From Nonomuraea indica (lineage in GTDB: Bacteria > Actinomycetota > Actinomycetes > Streptosporangiales > Streptosporangiaceae), in assembly GCF_002850745.1 (NCBI RefSeq), contig NZ_KZ559468.1, positions 698,320 through 762,319 of the forward strand: 64,000 nucleotides of DNA, in the 5' to 3' direction. A program made the position numbers and the translations under genes. Positions 39,743 through 47,018 of the stretch are shown piece after piece. How positions within the stretch are numbered: the first letter of the stretch is position 1; the number at the start of each line of letters is the position of its first letter. The notes below the pieces were generated by a model. That model made no database searches. It was not told the origin of the DNA and worked only from the letters and a program-made list of their open reading frames with translations.

Positions 39743-40581
39743 GGGGCGTCACCGCCGAGCACCGCGATGGCCTCTCCGGCGTGCACCAGCACCGTGTCGC
39801 CGACCCGCGCCTCGATCAGCGCCACGCTGACCTCCTCGGTCCCGCCGCCCGTGTCGACCAGGGCGAGGCCGCCCGGCCGCAGCTCGGTGACGTGCACCGG
39901 GACCGCCGTGTCCGCGCAGGTGACGCAGGTGGCGTCGGCCGCGCAGCCGGACGCCGCCGTGCCGGGCCCGTCGAGCGGGGCGGGGTCGTCGAGGAAGACG
40001 TGGACCAGCTCCCACAGCAGGTGGTAGGTCGTCATGTGCGCCTCCCCGGCGATCCGGGGGTCGCCGGACCGCGCGTCGAGCACGTGGTCCACGAGTGTCC
40101 CGTCCACCAGGGTCCGGTCCATGAGCGCGCCGTCCACCAGGGCGATCGTCAGCATGCCGAGCTGGCGGGCCGCCGCGAACGCGCCCAGCACGTCGCCGCA
40201 CCGGTCCTCCACGGCGAAGCCGACCGCGATGTCCTCCGGCCGGCCGAGCATCCGCAGCTGCGTGCTGAACACGGCGCCGTATCCGCGTGACACCGCGATG
40301 CCGCTCACCGCCGAGGCGTCGTTGGCCAGCGAGATCGCCGGCAGGGCGCGCTTGCCGACGATCACCGGATGGGTGAACTCGACCGCCAGGTGCCCCGCGT
40401 CGGCCGCGGACGCCCCGGCGCCGAAGGCGAGCAGCCTGCCGTCGCGCCGGAACCGCGCCGCCATGTCGAGCGCCGCGCCGACGATCAGGCCGGCGTCCCG
40501 CACGAGCGCCCGGCCGGGCGCGGCGCGGCGCGCGGCGGCCTCCTCCAGAAGGGACGACATCTCGCCCTCCGCCTCCGCCAT
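39739..40581 (-). CDS. SIS-domain / HypC-like fusion protein
   Basis: 280 aa from the ATG at 40581 (GGGGAGG upstream; an ATG at 40560 with GGAGG is equally possible). Residues about 25-205 are a GmhA-like SIS domain with Gly-Ala-Gly-Ala-Ser-Ala-Ala-Asp-Ala-Gly (54-63) and the metal pair His64/Glu68 kept. The phosphate loop is altered to Val-Glu-Asp-Arg-Cys-Gly-Asp (124-130). Residues 219-280 are HypC-like: Cys-Val-Thr-Cys-Ala-Asp, Ala-Leu-Val-Asp-Thr-Gly-Gly, Glu-Val-Ser-Val-Ala-Leu, Val-Gly-Asp-Thr-Val-Leu-Val-His-Ala-Gly. It heads the minus-strand operon with a second SIS gene and hypF. A role in Fe-ligand assembly is inferred. Confidence 0.85.
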   Translation of the reverse strand: MAEAEGEMSSLLEEAAARRAAPGRALVRDAGLIVGAALDMAARFRRDGRLLAFGAGASAADAGHLAVEFTHPVIVGKRALPAISLANDASAVSGIAVSRGYGAVFSTQLRMLGRPEDIAVGFAVEDRCGDVLGAFAAARQLGMLTIALVDGALMDRTLVDGTLVDHVLDARSGDPRIAGEAHMTTYHLLWELVHVFLDDPAPLDGPGTAASGCAADATCVTCADTAVPVHVTELRPGGLALVDTGGGTEEVSVALIEARVGDTVLVHAGEAIAVLGGDAP

Positions 40582-40699
40582 CGCGCCTCCCCGTGCCCGC
40601 TGGTCCCCGCTGCCATGCTGCACCGGCGACCTCGCGGCACCGCGACCCCGCCCGGCGGCGTCGGGTCAAAGTTGGGGCACGTTTTCCGCCCGGACGACC

Positions 40700-40732
40700 G
40701 TGCGGACGACGTGCGGACGACGTGCGGACGAC
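40700..40732. repeat. 11-bp tandem repeat upstream of the SIS-HypC gene
   Basis: Three exact copies of GTGCGGACGAC (40700-40710, 40711-40721, 40722-40732) plus a partial fourth. They sit in the 225-bp divergent gap between the hydrogenase maturation operon and the HIT gene. Helically phased (about one turn apart), so an activator array is conceivable; it may equally be slippage. Confidence 0.85.
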
Positions 40733-40806
40733 GTGCGGGCGGGCGGGACGGGCGACGGGGCGCTCGCCGTCGTCGCGGCCGGACACCCGGCTCTATGCTG
40801 CTAGAT

Positions 40807-41337
40807 ATGCACGATCAGGCAGGAGCAGGGGAGCCCGACGACTTCCAGCGGCTGTGGACCCCGCATCGCATGGCCTACATCAAAGGCGAGGGCAAGCCGA
40901 CGGGCACCGGGCCCGACGACGGCTGCCCGTTCGACGCCATCCCCAGGATGAGCGACGAGGACGGCCTGATCGTCGCCCGGGGCGAGCACGTGTACGCGGT
41001 GCTCAACCTCTACCCCTACAACTCCGGCCACCTCATGGTCGTCCCCTACCGCCACGTCTCCGGTTACGACGAGCTCGACCAGGCCGAGGTGACGGAGCTG
41101 GGCGAGTTCACCCAGCGTTCGCTGCGGGCGCTGCGCAAGGCGAGCGGCGCCCAGGGCTTCAACGTCGGCATGAACCTCGGCCAGGTGGCCGGCGCCGGCA
41201 TCGCCGCCCATCTGCACCAGCACGTGGTGCCCCGGTGGGGCGGCGACACCAACTTCATGCCGGTGGTGGCGCGGACGAAGGTGCTGCCGCAGCTCCTGCG
41301 CGACACCCGCGCCCTGCTCGCCGACGCCTGGGACTGA
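40807..41337 (+). CDS. HIT-family Ap4A phosphorylase-like protein
   Basis: 176 aa from the ATG at 40807 (an ATG at 40795 is possible). It closely tracks the M. tuberculosis Rv2613c protein, a diadenosine tetraphosphate phosphorylase: Arg-Leu-Trp-Thr-Pro-His-Arg-Met, Tyr-Ala-Val-Leu-Asn-Leu-Tyr-Pro-Tyr-Asn-Ser-Gly-His-Leu-Met-Val-Val-Pro-Tyr-Arg, and the HIT motif His-Leu-His-Gln-His-Val-Val-Pro-Arg-Trp-Gly-Gly-Asp. It would cleave Ap4A with phosphate. As in mycobacteria, it precedes the pgsA/patA/pimA block, though here two minus-strand genes intervene. Confidence 0.93.
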   Translation: MHDQAGAGEPDDFQRLWTPHRMAYIKGEGKPTGTGPDDGCPFDAIPRMSDEDGLIVARGEHVYAVLNLYPYNSGHLMVVPYRHVSGYDELDQAEVTELGEFTQRSLRALRKASGAQGFNVGMNLGQVAGAGIAAHLHQHVVPRWGGDTNFMPVVARTKVLPQLLRDTRALLADAWD

Positions 41338-41442
41338 CCGCGACCGCCCGGCCGGGACGAGCCCGGACGGCCAGGACGCTCCCGGAGGCTCCTGGACGCC
41401 CCGGACGCCCCAGACGGCGAGGACGGCCAGGACGGCCGCAGG

Positions 41443-43005
41443 TCAGCCGACCTTGACCGTGGCCGGCTTGCTCTCGTGGTGCAGCCGGTCGAGCGCGGTC
41501 ACCAGGTAGGTGCCCGGCGAGACGGCCCCGAACGACGGGCTGGAGACGACCGCCACCAGGTCACGTGCGTCCGTGGTGTGGCAGTCGGCGCCCGACTTCG
41601 GCAGCCGGTAGACCGCGTACGAGCGGGCGCCCGGCGTGGCGTTCCAGGTCAGCTTCGCGCCGTCGGACCTCACCCCGGCGGGCGCGGGCGGGGCCGAGCC
41701 GCCGCGCTCCTTCATCAGCGGCAGCAGCGCCGGGCGGGAGTAGTGCTCCTTGACGACGCGGTCCATGGCGCCCAGCGGGTTGGCCACGAGGTTCTTGGCG
41801 CTGAAGTAGACGTCGCCGTCGACCTGCTCGTGCTTGCGGTTGAGCGTCAGGTGCGCGGACAGCTCGCCCGCCTTGGTCCACGCCGGGTCGTCGGTGGCGC
41901 CGACCCGGTAGAGGGCCTGGCCGATGTAGAGGTGGACGTCGCCGCCCTCGACCTCGCCGGCCCACCACGGGGCCAGCGCGCGGTAGTCGGCCGCCCGGAA
42001 CCCGCGCGGCCAGTAGAGCTGCGGCATCACGTAGTCGACCGTGCCGGCCTTGATCCAGGCGCGCGCGTCGGCGTGGATGGCGTCGTAGGCCGACATGCCC
42101 GAGGTGGCCGAGCCGCTCGGGTCCTGGGCCTTGTTGCGCCAGATGCCGAACGGGCTGACGCCGAACTTGACGTGCCCCTTGGCCGCGTGGACGGCCTTGT
42201 CGACCTGGGCGATCAGCGTGTTGACGTTGGAGCGCCGCCAGGCGGCCAGGCTCTTGCCCTTGCCGTACTTGGCGAAGGCGGCCCGGTCGTCGAACGTGCG
42301 GCCGGGCTCGGGATAGGGGTAGAAGTAGTCGTCGAAGTGGACGCCGTCGACGTCGTAGCGCTGCGCCACGTCGGTGACGACCTTGGTGACGTGCTCGCGC
42401 ACCTGCGGCAGGCCGGGGTTGTAGTAGAGCCGGTCGCCGTATCGCACGATCCAGCCGGGGTTGCGCCGCGCCGGGTGCGAGGCGGGCAGCCGCGACAGGT
42501 CGGTGTCGTGGGCGGCGCGGTAGGGGTTGAACCAGGCGTGGAACTCCAGCCCCCGCTTGTGCGCCTCGGCGACGAGGAACGGCAGCGGGTCCCAGCCCGG
42601 GTCCTTGCCCGGCGTGCCGGTCAGGTATTCCGACCACGGCTCCAGCGACGACTTGTACAGCGCGTCGGAGGCCGGGCGCACCTGCACGAAGACGGCGTTG
42701 AGCCGGCGCTTGACGGCCGCGTCGAGGATCTTGACGTATTCGGCCTTCTGCCGGGCGACGGCCAGGCCGGTGCGGGAGGGCCAGTCGATGTTCTTGACCG
42801 TGGCGATCCAGACGCCGCGCAGCTGCCGCTTCGGGTGGCGCGCGTCGGCGACGCACTCCGTGGCGGCGGTCGCGGGCGCGGCCGGCTTCTTGGTCGTGGA
42901 TCCCGAGGCCGGTGTCTCAGCGCCTCCGGGGCCGAACAGGAAGGCGGCGCCGGTGGTGAGGACGGCCAGGGTGGCGGCGGCGAGCAGAGGGCGTCCGGTA
43001 CGCAT
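41443..43005 (-). CDS. GHL10-type glycosyl hydrolase-like secreted protein
   Basis: 520 aa; the ATG at 43005 has GGGGG upstream. The N-terminal hydrophobic segment (about residues 7-27) is a signal peptide or anchor. The body is the family 10-like (DUF187/GHL10) TIM barrel: Gly-Val-Trp-Ile-Ala-Thr-Val, Asn-Ala-Val-Phe-Val-Gln-Val-Arg-Pro-Ala-Ser-Asp-Ala, Phe-His-Ala-Trp-Phe-Asn-Pro-Tyr-Arg, Asp-Gly-Val-His-Phe-Asp-Asp-Tyr-Phe-Tyr-Pro-Tyr. The C-terminal 80 residues look like a fibronectin type III module. It probably acts on wall or extracellular polysaccharide; the substrate is unknown. Confidence 0.88.
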   Translation of the reverse strand: MRTGRPLLAAATLAVLTTGAAFLFGPGGAETPASGSTTKKPAAPATAATECVADARHPKRQLRGVWIATVKNIDWPSRTGLAVARQKAEYVKILDAAVKRRLNAVFVQVRPASDALYKSSLEPWSEYLTGTPGKDPGWDPLPFLVAEAHKRGLEFHAWFNPYRAAHDTDLSRLPASHPARRNPGWIVRYGDRLYYNPGLPQVREHVTKVVTDVAQRYDVDGVHFDDYFYPYPEPGRTFDDRAAFAKYGKGKSLAAWRRSNVNTLIAQVDKAVHAAKGHVKFGVSPFGIWRNKAQDPSGSATSGMSAYDAIHADARAWIKAGTVDYVMPQLYWPRGFRAADYRALAPWWAGEVEGGDVHLYIGQALYRVGATDDPAWTKAGELSAHLTLNRKHEQVDGDVYFSAKNLVANPLGAMDRVVKEHYSRPALLPLMKERGGSAPPAPAGVRSDGAKLTWNATPGARSYAVYRLPKSGADCHTTDARDLVAVVSSPSFGAVSPGTYLVTALDRLHHESKPATVKVG

Positions 43006-43089
43006 AATGCCCCCAGTGTGACACCGCCCCTGACGTGCTCCGACCAGAAAAAAGAAATCGGTTCGTGATACTTGCGTGAAGTTGGCACA

Positions 43090-43118
43090 GGGTGCCGGGA
43101 GAGCCGCTCCCGGCACCC
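43090..43118 (-). terminator. Terminator hairpin after the EF-G-like gene
   Basis: GGGTGCCGGGAG (43090-43101) pairs perfectly with 43107-43118 around a 5-nt loop, 7 bp past the EF-G2 stop on the minus strand. Confidence 0.85.
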
Positions 43119-43125
43119 CGCCGGG

Positions 43126-45276
43126 TCATTCGGCGGCGGCCAGCTTGCCCGCCAGGTGCGACGGCAGCGGCTCGTAGCGCAGGAAGGAACGGTGGAAGGA
43201 TCCGGTGCCGTGCGACATGGACCGCAGGTCGATGGCGTACCTCGTGATCTCCAGCTGCGGGACCTCGGCCTTGACCAGGGTGCGGCCGGTGCCCACCGGC
43301 TCGGTGCCGAGCACCCGCCCGCGCCGCGACGACAGGTCGGACATCACCGACCCCACGTACTCGTCGGCCACCAGCACCGACAGCTCGTCCACCGGCTCCA
43401 GCAGCAGCGTCGGCACCTTGGCCGCGGCCTCCTTGAGCGCGAGCTGGCCGGCGATCTGGAAGGCCATGTCGGAGGAGTCGACCGAGTGCGCCTTGCCGTC
43501 GTAGAGCGTCACCCGGACGTCGACCATCGGGTAGCCGGCGACCACGCCGCGCTCCATCTGGGCCCGTACGCCCTTCTCGACGGACGGGATGAACTGGCGG
43601 GGCACCACCCCGCCGACGATCTTGTCCACGAACTCGAAGCCGCCGCCGGACGGCAGCGGCTCCACCTCGATGTGGCAGATGGCGTACTGGCCGTGCCCGC
43701 CGGTCTGCTTGACGTTGCGGCCCATCGCCTGGCACCGGCCGCCGAACGTCTCGCGCAGCGGCACCCGCAGCTCGACCCGCTCCACCTCGACGCCATGGCG
43801 TTTGGCGAGCCGGTCGAGCAGCACGTCGGTGTGGGCCTCGCCCATGCACCACAGCACGAGCTGGCGGGTCTCGGCGTTGTTCTCCAGGCGCAGCGTCGGG
43901 TCCTCGGCGACCAGCCGGCCCAGCGCCTGCGACAGCTTGTCCTCGTCGGCCTTGGACCTGGCCCGGATGGCCACCGGCAGCAGCGGGTCGGGCATCGTCC
44001 AGGCGGTCATCAGCAGCGGCCGGTCCACCTCCGACAGCGTGTCGCCGGTCTCGGCGCGCGACAGCTTGGCCACCGCCACGATGTCGCCGGCCACGCCCTT
44101 GGCGGCGGGCCGCTGCTGCTTGCCCAGTGGGCAGGTCAGCGTGCCGATGCGCTCGTCGACGTCGTGGTCCTCGTGGCCGCGGTCGGCGAGGCCGTGCCCG
44201 GAGACGTGCACGGTCATGTCGGGGCGCAGCGTCCCGGAGAACACCCGGACCAGGCTGATGCGGCCCACGTACGGGTCGCTGGTGGTCTTGACGACCTCCG
44301 CCACCAGGGGGCCGTCGGGGTCGCAGGCGATGCCGTCGACCGGCTTGCCGTCGAGGGTGGTGATCTCGGGCATGGGGTGTTCGAGCGGCGACGGGAAGCC
44401 CTGCGTGATCAGCTCCAGCACCTCCAGGGTGCCGATGCCGTGCCCGGCGCCCGTCCCGGTGCACAGCACCGGGTAGAAGCTGCCGCGCGCCACCGCCTTC
44501 TCCAGGTCGTCGATGAGCACCTTGGTGTCGATCGGGTCGCCCTGGAGGTAGCGGTCCATGAGCGACTCGTCCTCGCTCTCCTGGATGATGCCCTCGATGA
44601 GGGGCCCGCGGTACTCCTCGATCCGCGCCTCGTACTCGGCTCCCGGCTCCTTCTCCGTACGGGTGCCGGTGGCGTAGTTGAAGAACTTCTGCGACAGCAG
44701 CCCGATGAGGCCGTTGACGTTGCCGTTGGTGACGACCGGGAGGTAGAGGGGTGCGACGCCGTCGCCGAAGGCGGCCTGGCAGGAGGCGAGCACCTCGTCG
44801 AAGTCGGCTCGCTGGTGGTCGATCTTGGTGATGACGACGGCGCGGGGCATGCCGACCTGGGCGCACTCCTCCCAGAGCAGCCGGGTGAGCCCGTCGATGC
44901 CTTCGGCGGCCGACACCACGAACAGGGCGGCGTCGGCGGCGCGCAGCCCGGCGCGCAGGTCGCCCACGAAGTCGGCGTAGCCGGGGGTGTCGAGAAGATT
45001 GATCTTGATGTCGTTGTGGACCAGCGGGGCCAGCGCGAGGTTGACCGAGCGCTGCTGCCGCACCTCCACCTCGTCGAAGTCGCTGACCGTGTTGCCGTCC
45101 TCCACCCGCCCCGGCCGCTGGATGGTTCCGGTGGCGGCCAGCAGGTGCTCGAGGAGGGTGGTCTTGCCCGCTCCCGAATGGCCGACCAGCACGACATTGC
45201 GTATCGCGTCCGCCCTGTCGGCCGCTGGTGCCCTGCCCGCGGCTCCCATGGCCCCACCGGGGTTCTTCTCCGCCAC
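43126..45276 (-). CDS. Elongation factor G-like protein (EF-G2 type)
   Basis: 716 aa from a GTG with GGAGG about 5 nt upstream. G-domain motifs: Gly-His-Ser-Gly-Ala-Gly-Lys-Thr-Thr (G1), Asp-Thr-Pro-Gly-Tyr-Ala-Asp-Phe (G3), Thr-Lys-Ile-Asp (G4). The switch I motif, Arg-Gly-Ile-Thr-Ile in true EF-G, is Arg-Ser-Val-Asn-Leu here. Domains II-V follow to the C-terminus. This is the second, non-canonical EF-G class of actinobacteria, whose role (stress, tetracycline-protection-like or recycling) is unsettled. The real fusA lies elsewhere, with rpsL/rpsG. Confidence 0.92.
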   Translation of the reverse strand: MAEKNPGGAMGAAGRAPAADRADAIRNVVLVGHSGAGKTTLLEHLLAATGTIQRPGRVEDGNTVSDFDEVEVRQQRSVNLALAPLVHNDIKINLLDTPGYADFVGDLRAGLRAADAALFVVSAAEGIDGLTRLLWEECAQVGMPRAVVITKIDHQRADFDEVLASCQAAFGDGVAPLYLPVVTNGNVNGLIGLLSQKFFNYATGTRTEKEPGAEYEARIEEYRGPLIEGIIQESEDESLMDRYLQGDPIDTKVLIDDLEKAVARGSFYPVLCTGTGAGHGIGTLEVLELITQGFPSPLEHPMPEITTLDGKPVDGIACDPDGPLVAEVVKTTSDPYVGRISLVRVFSGTLRPDMTVHVSGHGLADRGHEDHDVDERIGTLTCPLGKQQRPAAKGVAGDIVAVAKLSRAETGDTLSEVDRPLLMTAWTMPDPLLPVAIRARSKADEDKLSQALGRLVAEDPTLRLENNAETRQLVLWCMGEAHTDVLLDRLAKRHGVEVERVELRVPLRETFGGRCQAMGRNVKQTGGHGQYAICHIEVEPLPSGGGFEFVDKIVGGVVPRQFIPSVEKGVRAQMERGVVAGYPMVDVRVTLYDGKAHSVDSSDMAFQIAGQLALKEAAAKVPTLLLEPVDELSVLVADEYVGSVMSDLSSRRGRVLGTEPVGTGRTLVKAEVPQLEITRYAIDLRSMSHGTGSFHRSFLRYEPLPSHLAGKLAAAE

Positions 45277-45402
45277 AACGCCTCCGCTCCTCGTGGGACA
45301 GGTTGAGGTTCCAGCGCCGCGCCCGCGCGGAGGGTGCACAGGGCCGCACAGGACCCGCATGAACCCACACGAATCCGTACATACGTGCACAGATCCACGT
45401 GG

Positions 45403-45422
45403 ACACCGCATGGACGCGGTGT
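45403..45422. promoter_or_regulatory. Inverted repeat in the EF-G2/pgsA divergent gap
   Basis: ACACCGC (45403-45409) and GCGGTGT (45416-45422) form a perfect 7-bp inverted repeat with a 6-nt spacer, in the 213-bp gap. Could be an operator or a small hairpin in the pgsA leader; nothing else distinct is seen there. Confidence 0.35.
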
Positions 45423-45489
45423 GTTCACCAAATACCCGTGTGGCGGATATCACAAGGGGGCGGAGGCAAAGAAAGTCGCCGGGCGCGGG

Positions 45490-46113
45490 ATGGCCTACGA
45501 TCGGACCGCGATGCTCAAACTCCTGCGCCCGGCCATGACCCGGATACTCACCCCGCTCGGCAGGGCCCTGGTCCGCCGCGGCATCGGCCCCAACGCCGTC
45601 ACGGCGGTCGGCACCCTCGGCACGGTCGTGTCGGCCCTGGTCTTCTTCCCGCTGGGACTGCTGGCCGCGGGCGTCGTCGTCATCACGGTCTTCGTGCTGT
45701 TCGACCTGCTCGACGGGGTGGTCGCCCGCCTCGGCGGCAAGGGCGGCAGCACCTGGGGGGCGTTCCTCGACTCCACGCTGGACCGGGTCGCCGACGCGGC
45801 GATCTTCGCCGGGCTTATCCTTTATTTCATCTCCCGTGACGATGTGCTGATGGCCGCGGTCGCGATGTTCTGCCTGGTGGCGGGCGCTGTGGTGTCCTAC
45901 GCCAAGGCCAGGGCCGAGGGGCTCGGCCTCACCTGCGACGTGGGCCTGGCCGAACGGCCCGAGCGGCTCGTCGTGGCGCTGGTGGCCACCTTCCTCGCCG
46001 GGCTCGGCGTGCCGTACGTGCTGCCCGCGGGGATGTGGTTGCTCGCGGCGGCCAGCGCTGTCACGGTGGTGCAGCGCGTGGTCCATGTCCATCGGCAGAC
46101 GAGGGAGCGATGA
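45490..46113 (+). CDS. pgsA: CDP-alcohol phosphatidyltransferase (phosphatidylinositol-phosphate synthase)
   Basis: 207 aa from the ATG at 45490; the ATG at 45511 is an alternative. An integral membrane enzyme with about 5-6 helices. The CDP-alcohol motif is complete: Asp-Leu-Leu-Asp-Gly-Val-Val-Ala-Arg, eight residues, Trp-Gly-Ala-Phe-Leu-Asp-Ser-Thr-Leu-Asp. Like M. tuberculosis PgsA1 it has Tyr-x-Lys-Ala-Arg-Ala-Glu and Glu/Ala-Arg-Pro-Glu-Arg-Leu. It joins CDP-diacylglycerol to inositol-phosphate, the first step to PIMs. It overlaps the acyltransferase gene (ATGA), and the next two genes are the following PIM steps. Confidence 0.93.
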   Translation: MAYDRTAMLKLLRPAMTRILTPLGRALVRRGIGPNAVTAVGTLGTVVSALVFFPLGLLAAGVVVITVFVLFDLLDGVVARLGGKGGSTWGAFLDSTLDRVADAAIFAGLILYFISRDDVLMAAVAMFCLVAGAVVSYAKARAEGLGLTCDVGLAERPERLVVALVATFLAGLGVPYVLPAGMWLLAAASAVTVVQRVVHVHRQTRER

Positions 46114-47018
46114 GCGACAAGCCGTCCGTCACCGATCGCGCCGTCGCGGCGGGGTTCGCGGCAGGCTGGAAGCTGGTGCCCCTGCTGCCGCCCCGGCTCA
46201 CCCGGGGGGCGTTCCGCCTGGCCGCCGACCGGCTGTGGACGCGGCGCGGCAAGTCGGTGCGCCGCCTGGAGTCCAACCTGGCGCGGGTGACCGGCCTCGA
46301 CCCGGGCTCGGCCGAGCTGCGGGAGCTGTCCAGGGCCGGCATGCGCTCCTACTTCCGCTACTTCGAGGAGATCTTCCGGCTGCCGTCCGTGCCGCCCGAG
46401 GAGATCGTCCGGCGCACCCGGGTGCGCGGCGCGGAGCTGATCCACGACACCGTCGCCTCCGGCAGGGGAGTGGTGCTGGCGCTGCCGCACATGGGCAACT
46501 GGGACGCCGCCGGCGCCTGGCTGGTCGCCGTCGGCCACCCGTTCGCCACCGTGGCCGAACGCCTGCGACCGGAGGCGCTCTTCCGCCGCTACGTCGCCTT
46601 CCGCGAAGGGCTCGGCATGGAGGTGCTGCCGCTCACCGGCGGCGACGGGCACACCTTCGCCGCCCTGGCCATGCGCGTACGGCGGGGCGGGGTCGTCTGC
46701 CTGCCCGCCGAGCGCGACCTGACCAGGAGCGGCGTCGAGGTCGACTTCTTCGGCGCCCGGACCAAGATGCCGGCCGGCCCGGCGCTGCTGGCCGTGCAGA
46801 CCGGCGCGGCCCTGCTGCCGGCGACCGTCTACTTCGCGGGCGACGACTGGGGCATCGAGATCCACGAGGAGATCCCGGTCCCCGAGGGCGGCAGCCGGCA
46901 GGAGAAGGTGGCCGCCATGGCGCAGGGCCTGAGCCACGTCTTCGAGAAGGGCATCACCGAGCACCCCGAGGACTGGCACATGCTGCAGCGGCTCTGGCTG
47001 GAGGACCTGCCCCGATGA
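46110..47018 (+). CDS. patA: Phosphatidylinositol mannoside acyltransferase (PatA-like)
   Basis: 302 aa. Lysophospholipid/lipid A acyltransferase fold with catalytic motif Leu-Pro-His-Met-Gly-Asn-Trp-Asp and later Gly-Gly-Val-Val-Cys-Leu-Pro-Ala-Glu-Arg-Asp-Leu. In mycobacteria PatA (Rv2611c) adds an acyl chain to the mannose of PIM1. Membrane-associated, cytoplasmic face. ATGA overlaps at both ends with pgsA and pimA show tight translational coupling. Confidence 0.92.
   Translation: MSDKPSVTDRAVAAGFAAGWKLVPLLPPRLTRGAFRLAADRLWTRRGKSVRRLESNLARVTGLDPGSAELRELSRAGMRSYFRYFEEIFRLPSVPPEEIVRRTRVRGAELIHDTVASGRGVVLALPHMGNWDAAGAWLVAVGHPFATVAERLRPEALFRRYVAFREGLGMEVLPLTGGDGHTFAALAMRVRRGGVVCLPAERDLTRSGVEVDFFGARTKMPAGPALLAVQTGAALLPATVYFAGDDWGIEIHEEIPVPEGGSRQEKVAAMAQGLSHVFEKGITEHPEDWHMLQRLWLEDLPR

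Noticed and set aside
39018..39752. HypF extended upstream into a 998-aa protein including SIS-gene DNA
   Set aside because: HypF homology starts at the ATG at 39017; the extra part is the SIS gene read in another frame.
25562..40581. Classical genomic island with integrase and att sites
   Set aside because: No integrase, transposase, tRNA or flanking direct repeat was found at either edge.
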